From Colletotrichum lupini (taxonomy: Eukaryota; Ascomycota; Sordariomycetes; Glomerellales; Glomerellaceae): 64,000 nt of DNA. The DNA is taken from the NCBI RefSeq assembly GCF_023278565.1, contig NC_064675.1, positions 4,650,001 through 4,714,000 on the forward strand, written 5' to 3'. The translations under genes and the position numbers were made by a program. The notes beneath the pieces are model-generated. The model was not told the origin of the DNA. It ran no database searches and was given only the letters and a program-made list of their open reading frames with translations. Each line of letters starts with the position of its first letter. The stretch's first letter is position 1. Below, piece by piece: positions 45,726 to 58,283 of this stretch.

Positions 45726-48700
45726 AATGAATGTAAAGGTCCGGCCTATGATGAGCTAGCCAGATCTATCCAAACTGTATCGACTCAAATCTCCAACCGC
45801 ATGACCGCGGCAGCTCAATTGAATGGGAGATGGGCCACAAGATGGACGGCATGGACCGGCGATCTAACCGAGTACAACAAGCTATGATTAATAGAGAGAG
45901 CATTGCGTTCAGCGTTGGAAGAAGGGGAGGCGCCCATCGCGATTGCCTGGCCGTCCAACGAGGGGCGTTGGCTGTTGAGCGACGCTCCACGATGAGTGTG
46001 ACGGTGGTGGATGCCAATTCCATAAATGTTGGATTGCGTCGCGAGGAGTCCTTGTATCTTCTACGGAAAGCTGTCGGGAACGGCTTTGGCGATGTCGTGG
46101 CGGGTGCGTCAGAGTGGTTCGGGTAGTTCTTAGTTCAACATCGGGCAGCAGCAAGGCTTGACAGACTGCCATTGACGTCGCATATCAAACTTGAAATTAG
46201 AGATCAAAGCGTTCAGCAGACCTTGGCCTGTTTGACGTCGGAATTCTGGTGGGATTTGAGTGTTCGCAAATGGATTTTGGCGGGAGGTGGTTTGAAGTAA
46301 TCAGACCAGACTGAAGAGGCCCCTGTGGTAGAATGCATTGATCGCCATAAACTGCCGCAGACGTTTATGCTGGCAACGCCCGGTTGACTTGATTTGAACA
46401 GACCGAGGCTGACAAAATGGCACGCTATTTTGATACTTGCTGACAAGGGCCTGAGGGTTGCTCGAAAGGCGATAGCAGTCCGCGAGTGAACGACAGGATA
46501 TCCGCAACAGGTTCTACGCCTATCAAACCACACCCCCTCCCTAGACGGTCAATGGCCTTGTATCCGTACTTTGAACGGCTCAGAGAAGGGTGGGACGTCG
46601 GGGTTGCCCCCCTCCCCTGACAATGCCAGACAGGGATGGGTCAGGTCGCCGGCGGGCCATTTCTCGTAGCATCAGTCGATCGCTTGACAGCTTTGACGGA
46701 CCAGAGACAACCAAGCAGGCTTGTTACTTGTACGGCGTGGTAGGGTCGGGGCGATGTATCCGCGAGGCGTTTGCGAGTTGGGGGACTAGATTTGGAGAAG
46801 GGCGAGAGCAGGAGGGGAAAGGCAAGTTTCGCGGTTGGCGTGCGGCGTGCCGAGTTAGGCGCAAATTGAATCGGTGAGAGAGAATACCATCTATACAGCT
46901 CTGAGCTAATAGGCCGTGGTGGGAACAAGGTGCGATAGGAGGTCAATGTGGCACGGAAGGCGCCTGTTGGTAAAGTATTCGCGCATCGCAGGCTCTTGGA
47001 CTCGTATCCATGGAGGAATGGCGAATCGAGGTTATAACGAAGTGTCGGTCAGGAATCAGGATGGGTATCCGTAGCGGGAGTGTCAGATGATGAGGCCGTC
47101 GAGTGGATGTGTTTCTGGCAGGTCGTTCACATTGTATTCGTCCATCGTCCAAAGGTAGCTTGGTGGGAGCGGCTGGAGACGTGGAGGCAGGCGGCCGAGC
47201 GGTCGAATGAAAGTGTAAGGTGCCGAGGGACTAAGGCAGCGGGAAGGTAAGAAAGTTGGAGCCCCGATCCAGTCAGGGTCTTTGAAGTGCAAATGAGACT
47301 GCTACTGGCTCGCTGTAAATGCCCCTGCGACGATGTCTGAGTAAGGTATTCATACGGAGGACGGAGTAGAAGATGCTTGTTGACAAAATGGGAAGAGTGT
47401 ACTTGGTGAAGCAGGAGAAAGAGAGCCAGGCGAGCATCCATGAAATTGAAGGCATGGAGCTTCATGAGTCGCAATGAAGGAGCGTTGGGCAGCGATGGCC
47501 CTATGAGAAGCAACAGCAGCAAAAGACGACCCCTCATAAGCTGGCCGGGGTATCATGGAAATGGAAGGCAAGAACGGGACGGGACCTTGGTGGTTTACCA
47601 CTTGCTACTTCCTTTTTTTTTCCTTTGCTCTCCGCTCAGGGCAGGCAGGTCCCCCGGTCACCAAGTGTTTCTGTCCATCTCTTGCCCTCCACTGTTTGAG
47701 CTTTGAAGCTCGTTCATTCGGGGAAGGTACGGACCATGGCGGTAAAAGGTGGGCCCGTATGCTTGAAGTGGGTCCGCCGTGAGGTTAAGAAGGTCAAGGT
47801 CTTCCTGCCACCCTGGAGCAGTGGAGGAGGTTGTCTCTTGACGGGATGCAGCTTGAGATGGGAAGGAAGCAAGGATTGCAGAGCTCACAGTGCACATGTT
47901 GCTCCTGCTCTCTCTTGAGTGAGAGTCTCCTTCCCCCTGCTCAGATATCCCTGCCCCGTGCGTCCTTAGGGCTTGTGGTGGAGCAGGGAACGGACGGGTG
48001 AGCCAGTCAACGCTTGCCCGCCGGTCCACTGCCCAAGATGGGACGACGTTGTTTCCTTCCTTTCCTTTTGGCGTCCGTATCCGTCCAAGTCGTTTCCTTC
48101 CATGCCGCCCGTTCATCTCAGGTCGACTCCAAAAGACGGGCAGGTCTGAATCATCCGCGTGCTGAGGCAGGCACGGCAGACACCTTATCCAAGACCACTT
48201 CTCCGAGAAACATGGCACTGGTATGGAACCGAAGCGAGGAATGCAAGTACCGTTACATGTCAGATACCTCAATGTTCCATTCCAGACTTCAACCACGTAA
48301 GGTACCTTGACAGGCTTTAGGTAAGCTGTCTTCAGTTGACAATAGAACCGTCAGGAAATGCGTTACTGCCCAGCCTTCGGCAGCTACCTCTGCAAGCTTT
48401 CCTTAGCTTCCATACCCTTTTCACCCTGGGGAACAGCTAGATACTAAGAAATAGAAACGGCGGCTTCATCTACGAATGCCAGACTAACACCCTTTCTCAT
48501 TTACTTCTCCATGTCTCGTTTTTTGCCTCGTCTCGTCTTGTTCTACTTACTCACTTGTCATATTGGGATGATCCCTCCATCCGCCATCGCTCACACTACT
48601 CCGTAGGGATACCTCAACGTTCCGCCTTGTCCTGGCAATATCCCCACGCAAGCCGCCGCACCGTTCATCTATATCCCCCTCTTCTCAATCTAACCCCTTG

Positions 48701-49022
48701 TCGGGGCAACACTCGCCAGTACCTACCGGTACTTCGTACCCATCGCGGAAGCAGAGGGAAGGGCAGAAGAGAGGAGAGGAACCGACCGTCACACCATGTA
48801 TGAATACCTACCTTACTACGGCGAGCGAGCAAGGCAACGAACCCGCTCTTCTCGCCTAGGCCCCGTCTCCTACTAACCCGATCTTGCTCTCAGTCTCTCC
48901 TTTCACGCAACTATAGCTCGTCAAGGGTGCAAATGCTCCGTCCGTCTTTGGATCAAGACCTCTCGTCGTCTCTTTTCCGGCCACTACCTACACAGTACTC
49001 CAGTGAGCATGTTACCTAGTGC

Positions 49023-49037
49023 GTGTGTGTGTGTGTG
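49023..49037. repeat. TG dinucleotide microsatellite
   Basis: Seven GT units followed by GCGTGTCGTGTG. Intergenic. Confidence 0.8.
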
Positions 49038-49551
49038 CGTGTCGTGTGGGTGGTAATCTCAGCGCAAAGCAGGTCCTGATGTCAGCTAATTGGCGCGCGA
49101 TTCTTCCGTTTCTCGACCCCGACTCGGCTTTTCCTGATTATTGAGCACCCAAGCAACCGTTTTCTGTAACATCTCGTTTTCCACCTTTCCTTTTTTTTCT
49201 TCCCATCCGTCGGCTCCAGGCTCGTTGTCGTCTGCCATTGTATTCCTTGGGTGTTACAAATTCGGCTTTTCCTACAGAATCTCCCCAATCCGCACCTTTG
49301 GGCCATCCATCCCATCTGCTGTCATCATCTAGCATGAGGCCGACAGACTCAGCTCCACAACCCAGGGGCCAAGGATATGGCTAATCTCGATTCTCAAGAG
49401 GCCAGAAGCAGCCGCAAGCCGCAAGAGAGGGCAGCATATTTCGCCCCGAGTGGCTAGTAGCCGTTCGCCTACCAGCCAGCGTTGGGGGGATAATAAGACA
49501 TCAGCAAAGTCGAGGCGAGCCGCGAGGCCAGGTCTAGACAAGGCGCTATAG

Positions 49552-49575
49552 GACGAGACGAGACGAGACGAGACG
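49552..49575. repeat. GACGA pentanucleotide repeat
   Basis: Almost five tandem GACGA units in the intergenic region. Confidence 0.8.
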
Positions 49576-51496
49576 GAAGCAAATCAGCATCCCAACTAGT
49601 GTCTGTGTGTGGCTTGTCCCATTCCCGTCGACAGCGTTTTCCATATGGTCCGTCGTTTCTTCCCATGCGGCAACGGAGACAAACTGAGCCAGTGGCTTCT
49701 TCTAGCTCCTCCTCAATACTCTAGCCGTGGCGGTTGTCAGTGGTCTAGACATGAATTCTAGGCCGACTATGATGTCTTCATTGATGAAAACACTCACACC
49801 ATCGCAAAAGATACGCAACCTCGTCAACGTCAACAATCATCCCCCATTTGCCTGGAACTCAGTTTTACGGCATTTGCCTTGTCCCCGTTTTTCTCTCTTT
49901 GACTCTCTCATTCAATCCCGCCGGTTGCGAGGGATCTCTTTACTGCCCTCGCGGAACCATTCTCCATTCTACTCTGTCTCATTCCCTGCCAATATCATGA
50001 TGCTTCATGCATAAGACGGTGCTGTACTCGAGTCCTGACGTCGCACCTTTGCGGCTTTACCATTCTCTTAGGCCTATCACAACCACTCTCGTTGCCGGGC
50101 GCTTTCTTCTGACGGGCAAGTTGCATTTGCATTCTCATTGTCTTGATCAACACATCGCTCATCAACCAGACTTTCACCTGGCCGACGTTGCGCGTGTCTA
50201 CTCTTTTCCTCCATCGCCTCTCAACGTCTACCTAATGACCACGCGGTTGCGGTACGTAGAGAACTTCATCTTATCCTTCGTAAGGCCTGGTTTACTGCCA
50301 CACACCCCGAGGGGCCGAGTCGAGACCCCGGCTCTACTGAGATTCAATCATACCCACCACACCCCCAGGAGAAGACGAGACACACACCCCAGACCCTTGC
50401 CGGTAGTGTACTTACATGGGCATGGGAAGCATCCGCCGTCGCTTTGCCTGCAGAGCTTCTACATATGTACACTGCGGCCCACCGCCGCCCACACAACCTT
50501 CATCCTTCCGTGCGCCTGATACCTAGTATTACTATCTAGACAAGCCCGCCTACCCCAACCTCGACCTGCTAGCTTTGTCCTTCAAGCATTGCCTTGTGCG
50601 TCGCGGCGTCTGATTCTTGCAGCATACCGCTGTCTGATTCACCCCTTCTGAGTGGCCCGATCCGACTTTCCAGTCCTGTCAGGCTCGTTCGCCATCACCC
50701 TCAACTGGTCGACCGAATAGACAGACAAGCCTTCTCCCCAGGAACAGCACTCTTTCAATAGTCAATCATCCCTCGAACATCCCTCTTTCCTCCCATCCTT
50801 AGTTTATCGTTGCGAGGCGTGTCTTCGCCAGCACCCGACCAACTCGCCAAAGACCGGCACAACAACTTGAGCCCGGTTAATCCAGGTAGTTTCAACCCGT
50901 AATACGGTCAGGAAACCCTCTAGAACAGACTCTGGGTACTCGCTGGGGGTTCTTGATACGGCAGAGAACCAACTTGGCGGTTGCCGCGACAGGAAAGGGT
51001 TGTTGGTGTTGCACCCGCATTCTGAGCACGACCTCAAACTCCAACTCCAGAACCCGCACACCAGACCGGCACTTCTCGTTTAAGGAACCCACGGAGAGAC
51101 ATACGGCTAGCTGGCCCTCCAACTCATAGACGACGTTGCCCCCGACACCTCTCTGCAGCCTGCAACGCACTTGCATCGAGTCACCCTGAGAGGCCCAGGG
51201 CTTCTTGACCTACAAAGCAGACCGCCTGCACAGCGCGCTTTCAGGAACCAATTGGCCACCTCTGCCATGCATGGTGTCTTCCTTTTTTGAAGCCAAACCC
51301 ACCAACATCTGTCGGGACCAGCAATCCCCACCCTTGGCCTGAGTGTCATCCCATCAGTCAAGGCGAAGCCTTCGGCGGAACCCCTCCTCGCAATCACCAA
51401 CCTGGAACCTGGACTTTACGACAACAGGCCAGCCAGACAGTCTCGTTTTAAGTACTGCCAAATTGGATTTTGGGGATCGAATACGCATCTTACAGT

Positions 51497-51504
51497 TATA
51501 TAAG
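51497..51504 (+). promoter_or_regulatory. TATA-like box next to the first ATG of the HTH gene
   Basis: TATATAAG lies three bases upstream of the ATG at 51507 and about 33 bases upstream of the ATG at 51537. If it is a functional TATA box, transcription would start downstream of the first ATG and translation would begin at 51537. Confidence 0.3.
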
Positions 51505-51506
51505 CA

Positions 51507-53314
51507 ATGAACAACTCCATCGTGGGGACTGCCACCATGGACCAGGACAACCACCTCACCCAGGACGAAGATACCCATATGGGCCACAATCACACAACCT
51601 TCGGCGCCGAGAGCTGGGGAGATATGAGTCCATACGGCCATCAGAACAGCATGTCGGATTTCGGAGGCTTCACGTTCATGCCATCAGTCACCCATGGATT
51701 ACCGTCTGAGTCAATCGGCAGAATGCCTCCTCCGCCAGCTCCTGTGCAGCCGATGCAGACTCATCAACAACAGTCTCATGCCCAGCTACCGATGCTCATG
51801 ATCCCGTCTCAGCCAACGTGGCCCAGCATGTTGACCAACCCTAACAGCTATTCGGCACCTCCCTTGGGAATGGCACCCGTCGTTGCCCCAGCCCCTTCAA
51901 GGCCTACACGGCTGACAAACGGCCCGCAGCCGCAACAGCGAAGGGTCTTGACCGACGACGACCGGAAGAAAATGTGTCAGTATGCTGCTGAGCATCCCAA
52001 CGTGAAGCAGACGGATATCGGCGCCATGTTTGGCGTTGAACGAAGGTGGGTTCAAGCATGTGCATGAAGAGTGCGTTGAAGTTCTAACCTTGACATCCCA
52101 GCACCGTATCCAAGGTTCTACGCAACAAAGAGAAGTACCTGAACCCGGAGGCGGACAGAAGTCAATCTCCCGCTGGCAGGCGTCACACCAAGGGAAAGTT
52201 TCCTGACATCGATCGGGCCGTTGCGGCATGGGTCAGGAGACAGCAACACGCCGGATTAACACCTAGCGACGATGAGATTCTCGATCAAGCAAAGCACTTT
52301 TCTCGTACCACCAACGGCGGACCTGAGGCCAGCCAGATGAAGTCCATCAACACCACTTGGTTGGAGAGGTTCAAGCAGAGGAACATTCTGGTATCAGGGA
52401 AGCTCTTGCGAAGAGCATCGGAAACGAACATCACAGACCACGCGAAACTATCTGGCTCTCCCTCTCTTGGAGCATCCGGCATCTCACCGGCATCGCCAAC
52501 AGGACACCCATCTCCACTTTCGGCCGACAGAAGTGATGAGGACGCTGTTCACGGTCTCGGTTTTGTCGGATATGGTGATAGCGGCGCCTACAAACACACC
52601 AACTCGCAAAGCACTACGTCTCTCAACAGCGCGTTAACCGATGCGGGAAACTCGTCCTTCTCGGGAAGTGCGATGAGTCCCACCGCCACATTTACATTCT
52701 CCCCTGACCCCAACGCCGGCCAGTTCCTCCCCAACGATACGTCACGCCAACTGCATGGAGGGGCTGCTTCAAACTTTCAGAGACCAAGAAGCCAAACCTT
52801 TCCCACTCTCGATCTGGAGTACATGAACCAGGCCGCATCAACCGAGCCCATGACTCCCAAGTATCACCCGGCGTCTACGGCGCCTTCTTCTGCTTTGGAA
52901 TCGCCGGTTCACGAAATGGCAGCACCCCACTTTGGCCTAGATACCGCCATTACTTCATCGCCGCATCTGCACCACAGCAGCAGCAACAGTAGCATGGCTG
53001 GTCGATCAGCCACGACTCCAGCCGGGTCATCTCCGACATCACCGACACAAGAGGATGCTCGAAAAGCTGCGGACACATTGCTGAGTTACATCCAAAGCAC
53101 CAATGGGGGAGCCTTGTTGGACCAAACGGAGTATGTGGTGATGGTCAGGTTGACGGAGAAATTGCGCCTACAACAGCATCAGCTTGCGAAATCCGGGGTA
53201 CCTCAATCCCTAGGCATTTTGGACCGGATACCTGAAGGAGACACCGAGATGGCACCGCAACACGTTCACTCAATGTCGCTAGGGGTTAAGTCCGAGCCCG
53301 TCGTAACTCAATGA
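51507..53314 (+). CDS. CENP-B/Tc5-type HTH DNA-binding protein without transposase domain
   Basis: Exons are 51507..52045 and 52102..53314 (583 aa). The 56-nt intron joins VER to STVSKVLRNKEKYL. An in-frame ATG at 51537 has a perfect GCCACCATGG context and would give 573 aa; it may be the real start, because a TATATAAG box sits only three bases before the first ATG. The protein opens with an acidic, then Pro/Gln-rich disordered region. A Psq/CENP-B N-terminal HTH follows (about 146-195: RRVLTDDDRKKMCQYAAEHP, IGAMFGVERSTVSKVL). Next comes a CENP-B/Tc5 second HTH (about 210-275: DIDRAVAAWVRRQQ, LTPSDDEI, TTWLERFKQRNI). A long Ser/Thr/Pro-rich tail and a short helix near the end (QTEYVVMVRLTEKLRLQQHQL) complete it. 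No DDE transposase catalytic domain is present, so this looks like a domesticated DNA-binding regulator. Targets are unknown. Confidence 0.85.
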
Positions 53315-54814
53315 ACACCCGGCCTGATGCTTCGGCAAATCACTTTGCAAAGCAAAATCATATCAGCTCGCGTATAATCTCCTTTTTCGGCAAGAATATT
53401 ATTCGTCATTCTTCAAGGCGTTTGTTTGTTTGTTTGCTTTGATTCTGGACTGGATTGGGAAACAGGCCATCCCGCGCATGGCATGCGTGGGCATCTACAA
53501 CAGGACGACGACCTTCATTTTGGTCTCACCAATCTCTAGACCCGACGAGAGTTCTGCAAAGAGCACATCCCCCTCGCCGGGACCGGATTTCCGATTTTTG
53601 GGAAAACTAAAGCCCACTTCACAATGGCGATACCTATCATGGGGAATATGACACCCCAGGAATACACGGTCAATGTCTCACGACAGCCCCGAGGCTTTTC
53701 TCGATTGGATCTTGAGGCTTCAGACTTCGCGACAATAATCTCGGGCGCCTGTGTCTTCCCACCACCGGTCCACAGTCTCACGACAGTTGGAAATATGGGC
53801 AAGTAATTATAACTTATCAATACAGGACCGGGGTGGACACTGGCCAGAGACAACGGCGCGGAGACATTTTCTCTATTACCTTGAAACAACAGCATCACTA
53901 TTATCCATCCCATTCGAAACTTCAGTCGAGACATCCATATACCCCATTCTTATCGACGCTCACGCTCCCCTCGAGGGAAGACCATTCCGCTCACGCGAAA
54001 CACCGCAAAATTCTCCATGCGCCACATCGATTCAAGCCTGGTTTTCGATAGTCATCTTTTTCTTACTCTCTCTCTTTTTCTGGTCCATATCTGTCTCTCT
54101 CCATAGTTTCCCCGAGCACGAAATTCGCAACCATTTCACCATTTTGATACTGTATTATCCTAGCCTTCTCTTATACACTCTCTGCATCTGTGAGGCGACA
54201 AGGATAGGAAGCAAGGAGAGGATTCCGGTTGGTTGGGAGGTGGCCGGTCAGCCAGGCACGGTATCTACAAGGGGCGGGTGTCACGGAAAGGGGCAAAGGC
54301 TTTTTGAGCCGGGCACGGGTTATCATAATTGTTCAACGGGCTAGGAACGAAGAAAGGCGAGAGGTCGAGAAGGCACACACAAGACAGAGGGATGCTCAAG
54401 GAACGTTAAGGGGAAAAGGCACGATGCGACACGTACGCAAAGACTCATCATCTAGCCCCAGCCAAAGAGTCTGCGTGGGGAAAAAAAAACGAAAAAAAGG
54501 GTGGCCCCTTTTGCATTTGATTTCCTAGGGATATGCCCCTTTTTTTCCTTCTTCATTCTCTCCCTCTTGCCCCCCCTCTCGACCAGTTTGCGAATATACG
54601 AACATCACAAAACCATTTCCTCTTGCCTTTCACGATCAAAAGTGCGTTTGTGACTGCCCCCGACCATGTGTCATGTTCTGAGGTTCCGATGAGGAACGTT
54701 ATCTAAGAAGGAATGCACTGCTTCATCATGCGGAATTACAAAATGCGTTTTTCAGACTAACAAGGGTATCTAAAACAGGCAGGAAGGCATAGAAACTCAT
54801 TCATAATTTATCCG
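53315..54814. other. Convergent intergenic, no supportable gene
   Basis: This holds the 3' UTRs of the HTH gene and of the PXA gene. The plus-strand frame at 53751..54344 has a short hydrophobic stretch (FSIVIFFLLSLFFWSISVSL), but no ATG-led leader or family motif, and is not called. Confidence 0.45.
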
Positions 54815-57800
54815 TCACAGACTCAGACGCTCCTCCCAGAGTTCAACGACGCCCTTCTCCACCAGCTCCGGCATCAGTCTCACCAGAATCAGCTCCAGGA
54901 TGCTGTACACCAAGTGCTTGTTGCAGTATTCGTCTGAGAAGATATCGAGTATGCTCTCTTCGATCTCGGCCAGCATTCGCTGCTGATCCTCGTCCTCATT
55001 CTCTTTACTTTCATTACCTAAATCATTAGTTCTGTTCCCGTTAGTGGCATCACCCCTGCCAGGAACATCGGCCTCGCTCTCGCTCATGGGCAAAGGAGCA
55101 GCATCATCAGCAGCACCAGGCCTTGACTCCGGTCCGGACCGCCACCGGAAGCCAAGGCCTCGCCCGCCTAGATACAGGCCAGCCAACCAGGGCGGGATGC
55201 TGGCTAGCATGGCGCTAGCGCACCTGCGGCGTAAGGAACGCAGCTCCTCGTCGGAAGAGGGGGCCACCAAGGTCGAGACGCCGGGGGCGTTGTTGGGGAA
55301 GAGAGCGGCGCGGATGGATCGGAGAATGGTTGGCAGTAATGCGGCGTCGAGAAGACGTTGGTGAATGGTGTGCGAAATGAGCCTGTATTTCGACGCGGCA
55401 AGCGCTCCATGTCAGCTTCTTCCCGGGTATGCTTCCGACTCGGACAGTCGCGACGGTCAAGTGTGTGGGGGGTTGCAGGGGCTTTTGTGTGAACCGACAA
55501 AGGGAAGCAACGATCTGCGGGAGGGGAAGTGAGAGAAGGAGGGATGTCAGGAAAGGAATAGAGACGGCTAGGTCAAGGTGACACGAGGTTGAGAGCAGGG
55601 GTAGCTGAGCGCCCCCCCCCCCCCCCCCCCCCCCCACCTGGGGGGGGGCGGGGGGGGGTGGGGAAAGGAAAAGGGCGGGGTAGGGGAAGGGGGCCGGGGG
55701 GTGGAGCGGGGGGTGTGGGGAGCCCCCCCCCCCCCCCCCGATGATGAGATTGCGACGGATGTTGTTGTCTTTGGTTGTTGAGATGGCTCAATGGCTTCCT
55801 GGATTGACGAGCAGGTGTATCTGGATTTTGAGGCCCTTTGCTGGCGATGGGGACAGTCTAGAAGGCTCTGATTTGGTCCTGGAGTCGAAGGCGCGTGGAT
55901 GATATTGGTCTTAATGTCGAGATGTGTTCCTTCCATTGCGGTGAGGTGTATGTGAGCACATGGCAATGCGCAGAGACCCGGAAATGCCAGCTAAGCTCCC
56001 AAGCTTGAGTCCGCCCAGCTTCGCATCGGTCCATGGAGGGCGGGCAATTAGGCGCTGAGCGGGGACCGGCAAGCTGCTAGCCCGTTTTTCGGGACGGATC
56101 GAGTCACTGCCCAAGGCCTGGACCGTTCCGGCCTGATTATACGCATCGGCTGGCGGTCAGGGACGGAAGCTTGCGATCAGCCCAAACATGACCAGATGGT
56201 GAAAGAGGCCGCGCAGGTAGGATTTGCGTCCCGATATGCGAGGCCGCTTTCACCACCGACTTCGCAGCGGGGCGTCAGGAGGCGAGCAGGACTGATAGTT
56301 TTCCGTAGGTGACCAAGCGTCGTATTTTCGTAGGCGTGCGCTGGGCAAAGAAGATGACGGTGATGAAAATGAACCCCTGCAAAATGATGCTCGCTGTTGG
56401 ACTTGGGCGCGTAAATGAGGCTTGCTGGTGGATGGAAGCGCAGCCCCGCGAGGGCCCATCGAGCAATCGGAGGCGAGCAAAGTTGACGCCTGCTGCGATT
56501 GGTCGGAAGCCACGAGGTCCTTGGGATGCAACCGCATGTTTTGAGGATTCGGGGGGACGAGGTCAAGTCAGGGTTGGGTCGCAGAATGGGCCAGGTGTGA
56601 ATGTCACACAGCATATTTCGGCTTTTTCGCGCAGTCCTGCAAGAGACTCGACCCCCATCGCTGCGTGCACCCCAAGGTGTGTGTCGCCATAGCCCGTATC
56701 AATTCATCCACAAATCCATCCACAGTGCAGCCAACTAGGCTGTCGTGGGAAAAGCCATCCCGTCTCACTCACTCGCCTGACGGGGCGCTGCTGATTGCTC
56801 ACTGGAGCTGGTTGAGATCCAGTGACTTGAACCTCATGCGGTGTGACGTGAGATTGCTAGAGAAGGAGAGGGAGAAACAAAGTGATGGTTGCCTACCTGT
56901 CCATGGCTCCATTGAGACCAGCAATACGTCCTGGGCCGCTCATTGCCCCGAGCTGGAAAAGTGACATGATTCCACTCAACCAAGGCATGCGAGAGTCCAT
57001 TTCGATCAAATCTGCTACGCAACTCCACAGCTTGAAGGCAGCAATGGGTGTTTTGACAGGCTGCCCTTCGTTCGAGCTAGCTGGAGGATTCAACGTCTTC
57101 GAATGCGATATTTGACCAGTCACTTGGTCCTTTTCATTCAGCTCGCCGTCTAACCTTGGTGGCAGGGATGAAGACATTGCGAGAGTGATGACGAGGAAGC
57201 GGACAGTCGAGAAAGCGAGAAATGACCATTGTACGAGCGACCAGAACGCGCCCTGAATGGACCAACTGCGACGAACAGGCCTGGGGAGGGCGGATGTTGA
57301 CCCGGCCTGCAACGCCTCCGCCACTCCCTCTTCGATAGGCTCTGATGCTTTCCTGTCGAGAACTCTGGTGAGGATGATAAATATTTCGTAAATGAGCCAT
57401 GGTTGCGAAAGACGATTGGCGAGGACGTTGCCAATGATGAGCTCGGAGAAGATTTGGCCAACCAGAGAGGTCAAGCAATCGTTTTCGAGGTCTTCGGTCG
57501 GTAGGAGAACAGCCAGGACGCCCTGTACCAACAGCTGACGATAAAGCGTCTCGTTCTCTTGCTGTCTCGCAACAGACGAGGGGTCTTCGGGGCGAGGTAT
57601 GGGCGTCAAAGGAGCCAAAGGGCATAGTGAATGATAGATTTCTCGTGGGTCTATTTCAGTTGGTGGTCGAGACACCGGATCATGCGCCGCGCGGTAGGCT
57701 ATCGAGTGGACGTTAGTGAAAGACTGGCCTAATAATTTGCATGTCTTGACTCACCGAGGATATGTCTATCCAGTAAATCGGGAAGCTCGTCAAACAAAAG

Positions 57801-58283
57801 GCTCTCGAGGTCGACCTTTCGCAATCTCTGCTCCAGGGCCCTTGTACAATGGGCGATTATTTGGACGATTTCGTCTACAAAAGTGTCATCGGGTGTGATT
57901 TTGCTGTACCACACTTGTACGTATTCCCTCAGAATCACAGATATGAGTGCGTATATCTGAAGATCGACATCGTTTCGGCTGGTCAGGGGTGGCAGTAGTT
58001 CCTCGATCGGGGACGGTGTTGCCCTCCCCCTTTCGGCGAGGTGCTTGGAGCACAGGACACGGCGGATGAAGGCGGCGGTTGCTTTGTCGGAGAGATAGTC
58101 TGTAGGAGTAGGTCGAGCAGATCGGCGAGCGGAAGGATTGGTCTGTAGCGGAGGGCGGGTTCGTTCGGCGCCGGGGGTGGCCAGAGGTGTAGGAGCGGCC
58201 GCGGCCGGATCGTTCAAGAAGCTGACGGTCGCGGGGGCTTTCGGTCGCGGCGTCGGAGCGCGAGGGGTAGCGACAGCTGCCAT
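54815..58283 (-). CDS. PXA-domain protein with a 1.5 kb intron
   Basis: Exons on the minus strand are 58283..57755, 57698..56897 and 55382..54815 (632 aa, all in phase). Exon 1 has a Pro/Ala-rich head and begins the PXA domain (KATAAFIRRVLCSKHL, DVDLQIYALISVILREYVQVWYSKI, then FVDEIVQII). Exon 2 continues it (LYRQLLVQGVLAVLLPTEDLENDCLTSLVGQIFSELIIGNVLANRLSQPWLIYEIF). It then carries a hydrophobic stretch and GPGRIAGLNGAMDR. Exon 3 resumes LISHTIHQRLLDAALLPTILRSIRAALFPNNAPG and ends with SDEYCNKHLVYSILELILVRLMPELVEKGV. PXA domains occur in sorting nexins such as Mdm1 and SNX13/14, at ER-vacuole or ER-lipid droplet contacts; here neither a PX nor an RGS domain is present. The 1514-nt second intron (GTAGGC to ATACAG, CTGAC branch site) is far longer than the others in this window. 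Confidence 0.78.
55612..55739. repeat. C- and G-homopolymer cluster inside the PXA intron
   Basis: Plus strand: C24 at 55612-55635, ACCT, G9 (55640-55648), C, G9 (55650-55658), more G runs, and C17 at 55723-55739. The C24 and G9 blocks can pair as a hairpin; either strand can form G-quadruplex or i-motif structures. The cluster is wholly within the long intron of the minus-strand gene. Confidence 0.9.

Larger units (their letters stand above)
41319..51506. other. 10.2 kb region without a supportable gene
   Basis: This is the longest gap in the window. Many frames of 60-210 codons are open on both strands (for example 41352..41822 plus and 47658..48296 minus), but none shows a family motif, signal peptide or consistent splice structure. 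Content seen: a G21 tract near 41936, CA/TG/GACGA microsatellites, CT-rich stretches near 48480-49010 and 49860-50530, and scattered TACCTA motifs. A possible gene remnant lies near 45447. The last 1-1.5 kb probably belongs to the promoter or leader of the HTH gene. Confidence 0.4.

Noticed and set aside
47658..48296. 212-codon minus-strand frame in the 10 kb gap
   Set aside because: No family motif, no signal peptide, biased composition, and competing frames on the other strand.
53751..54344. 197-codon frame with one hydrophobic segment
   Set aside because: Begins at a non-ATG codon, lies in the 3' region of the HTH gene and shows no conserved features.
55568..55966. Frames rich in Gly, Pro and Arg in the PXA intron
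   Set aside because: They are translations of the C and G homopolymer cluster.
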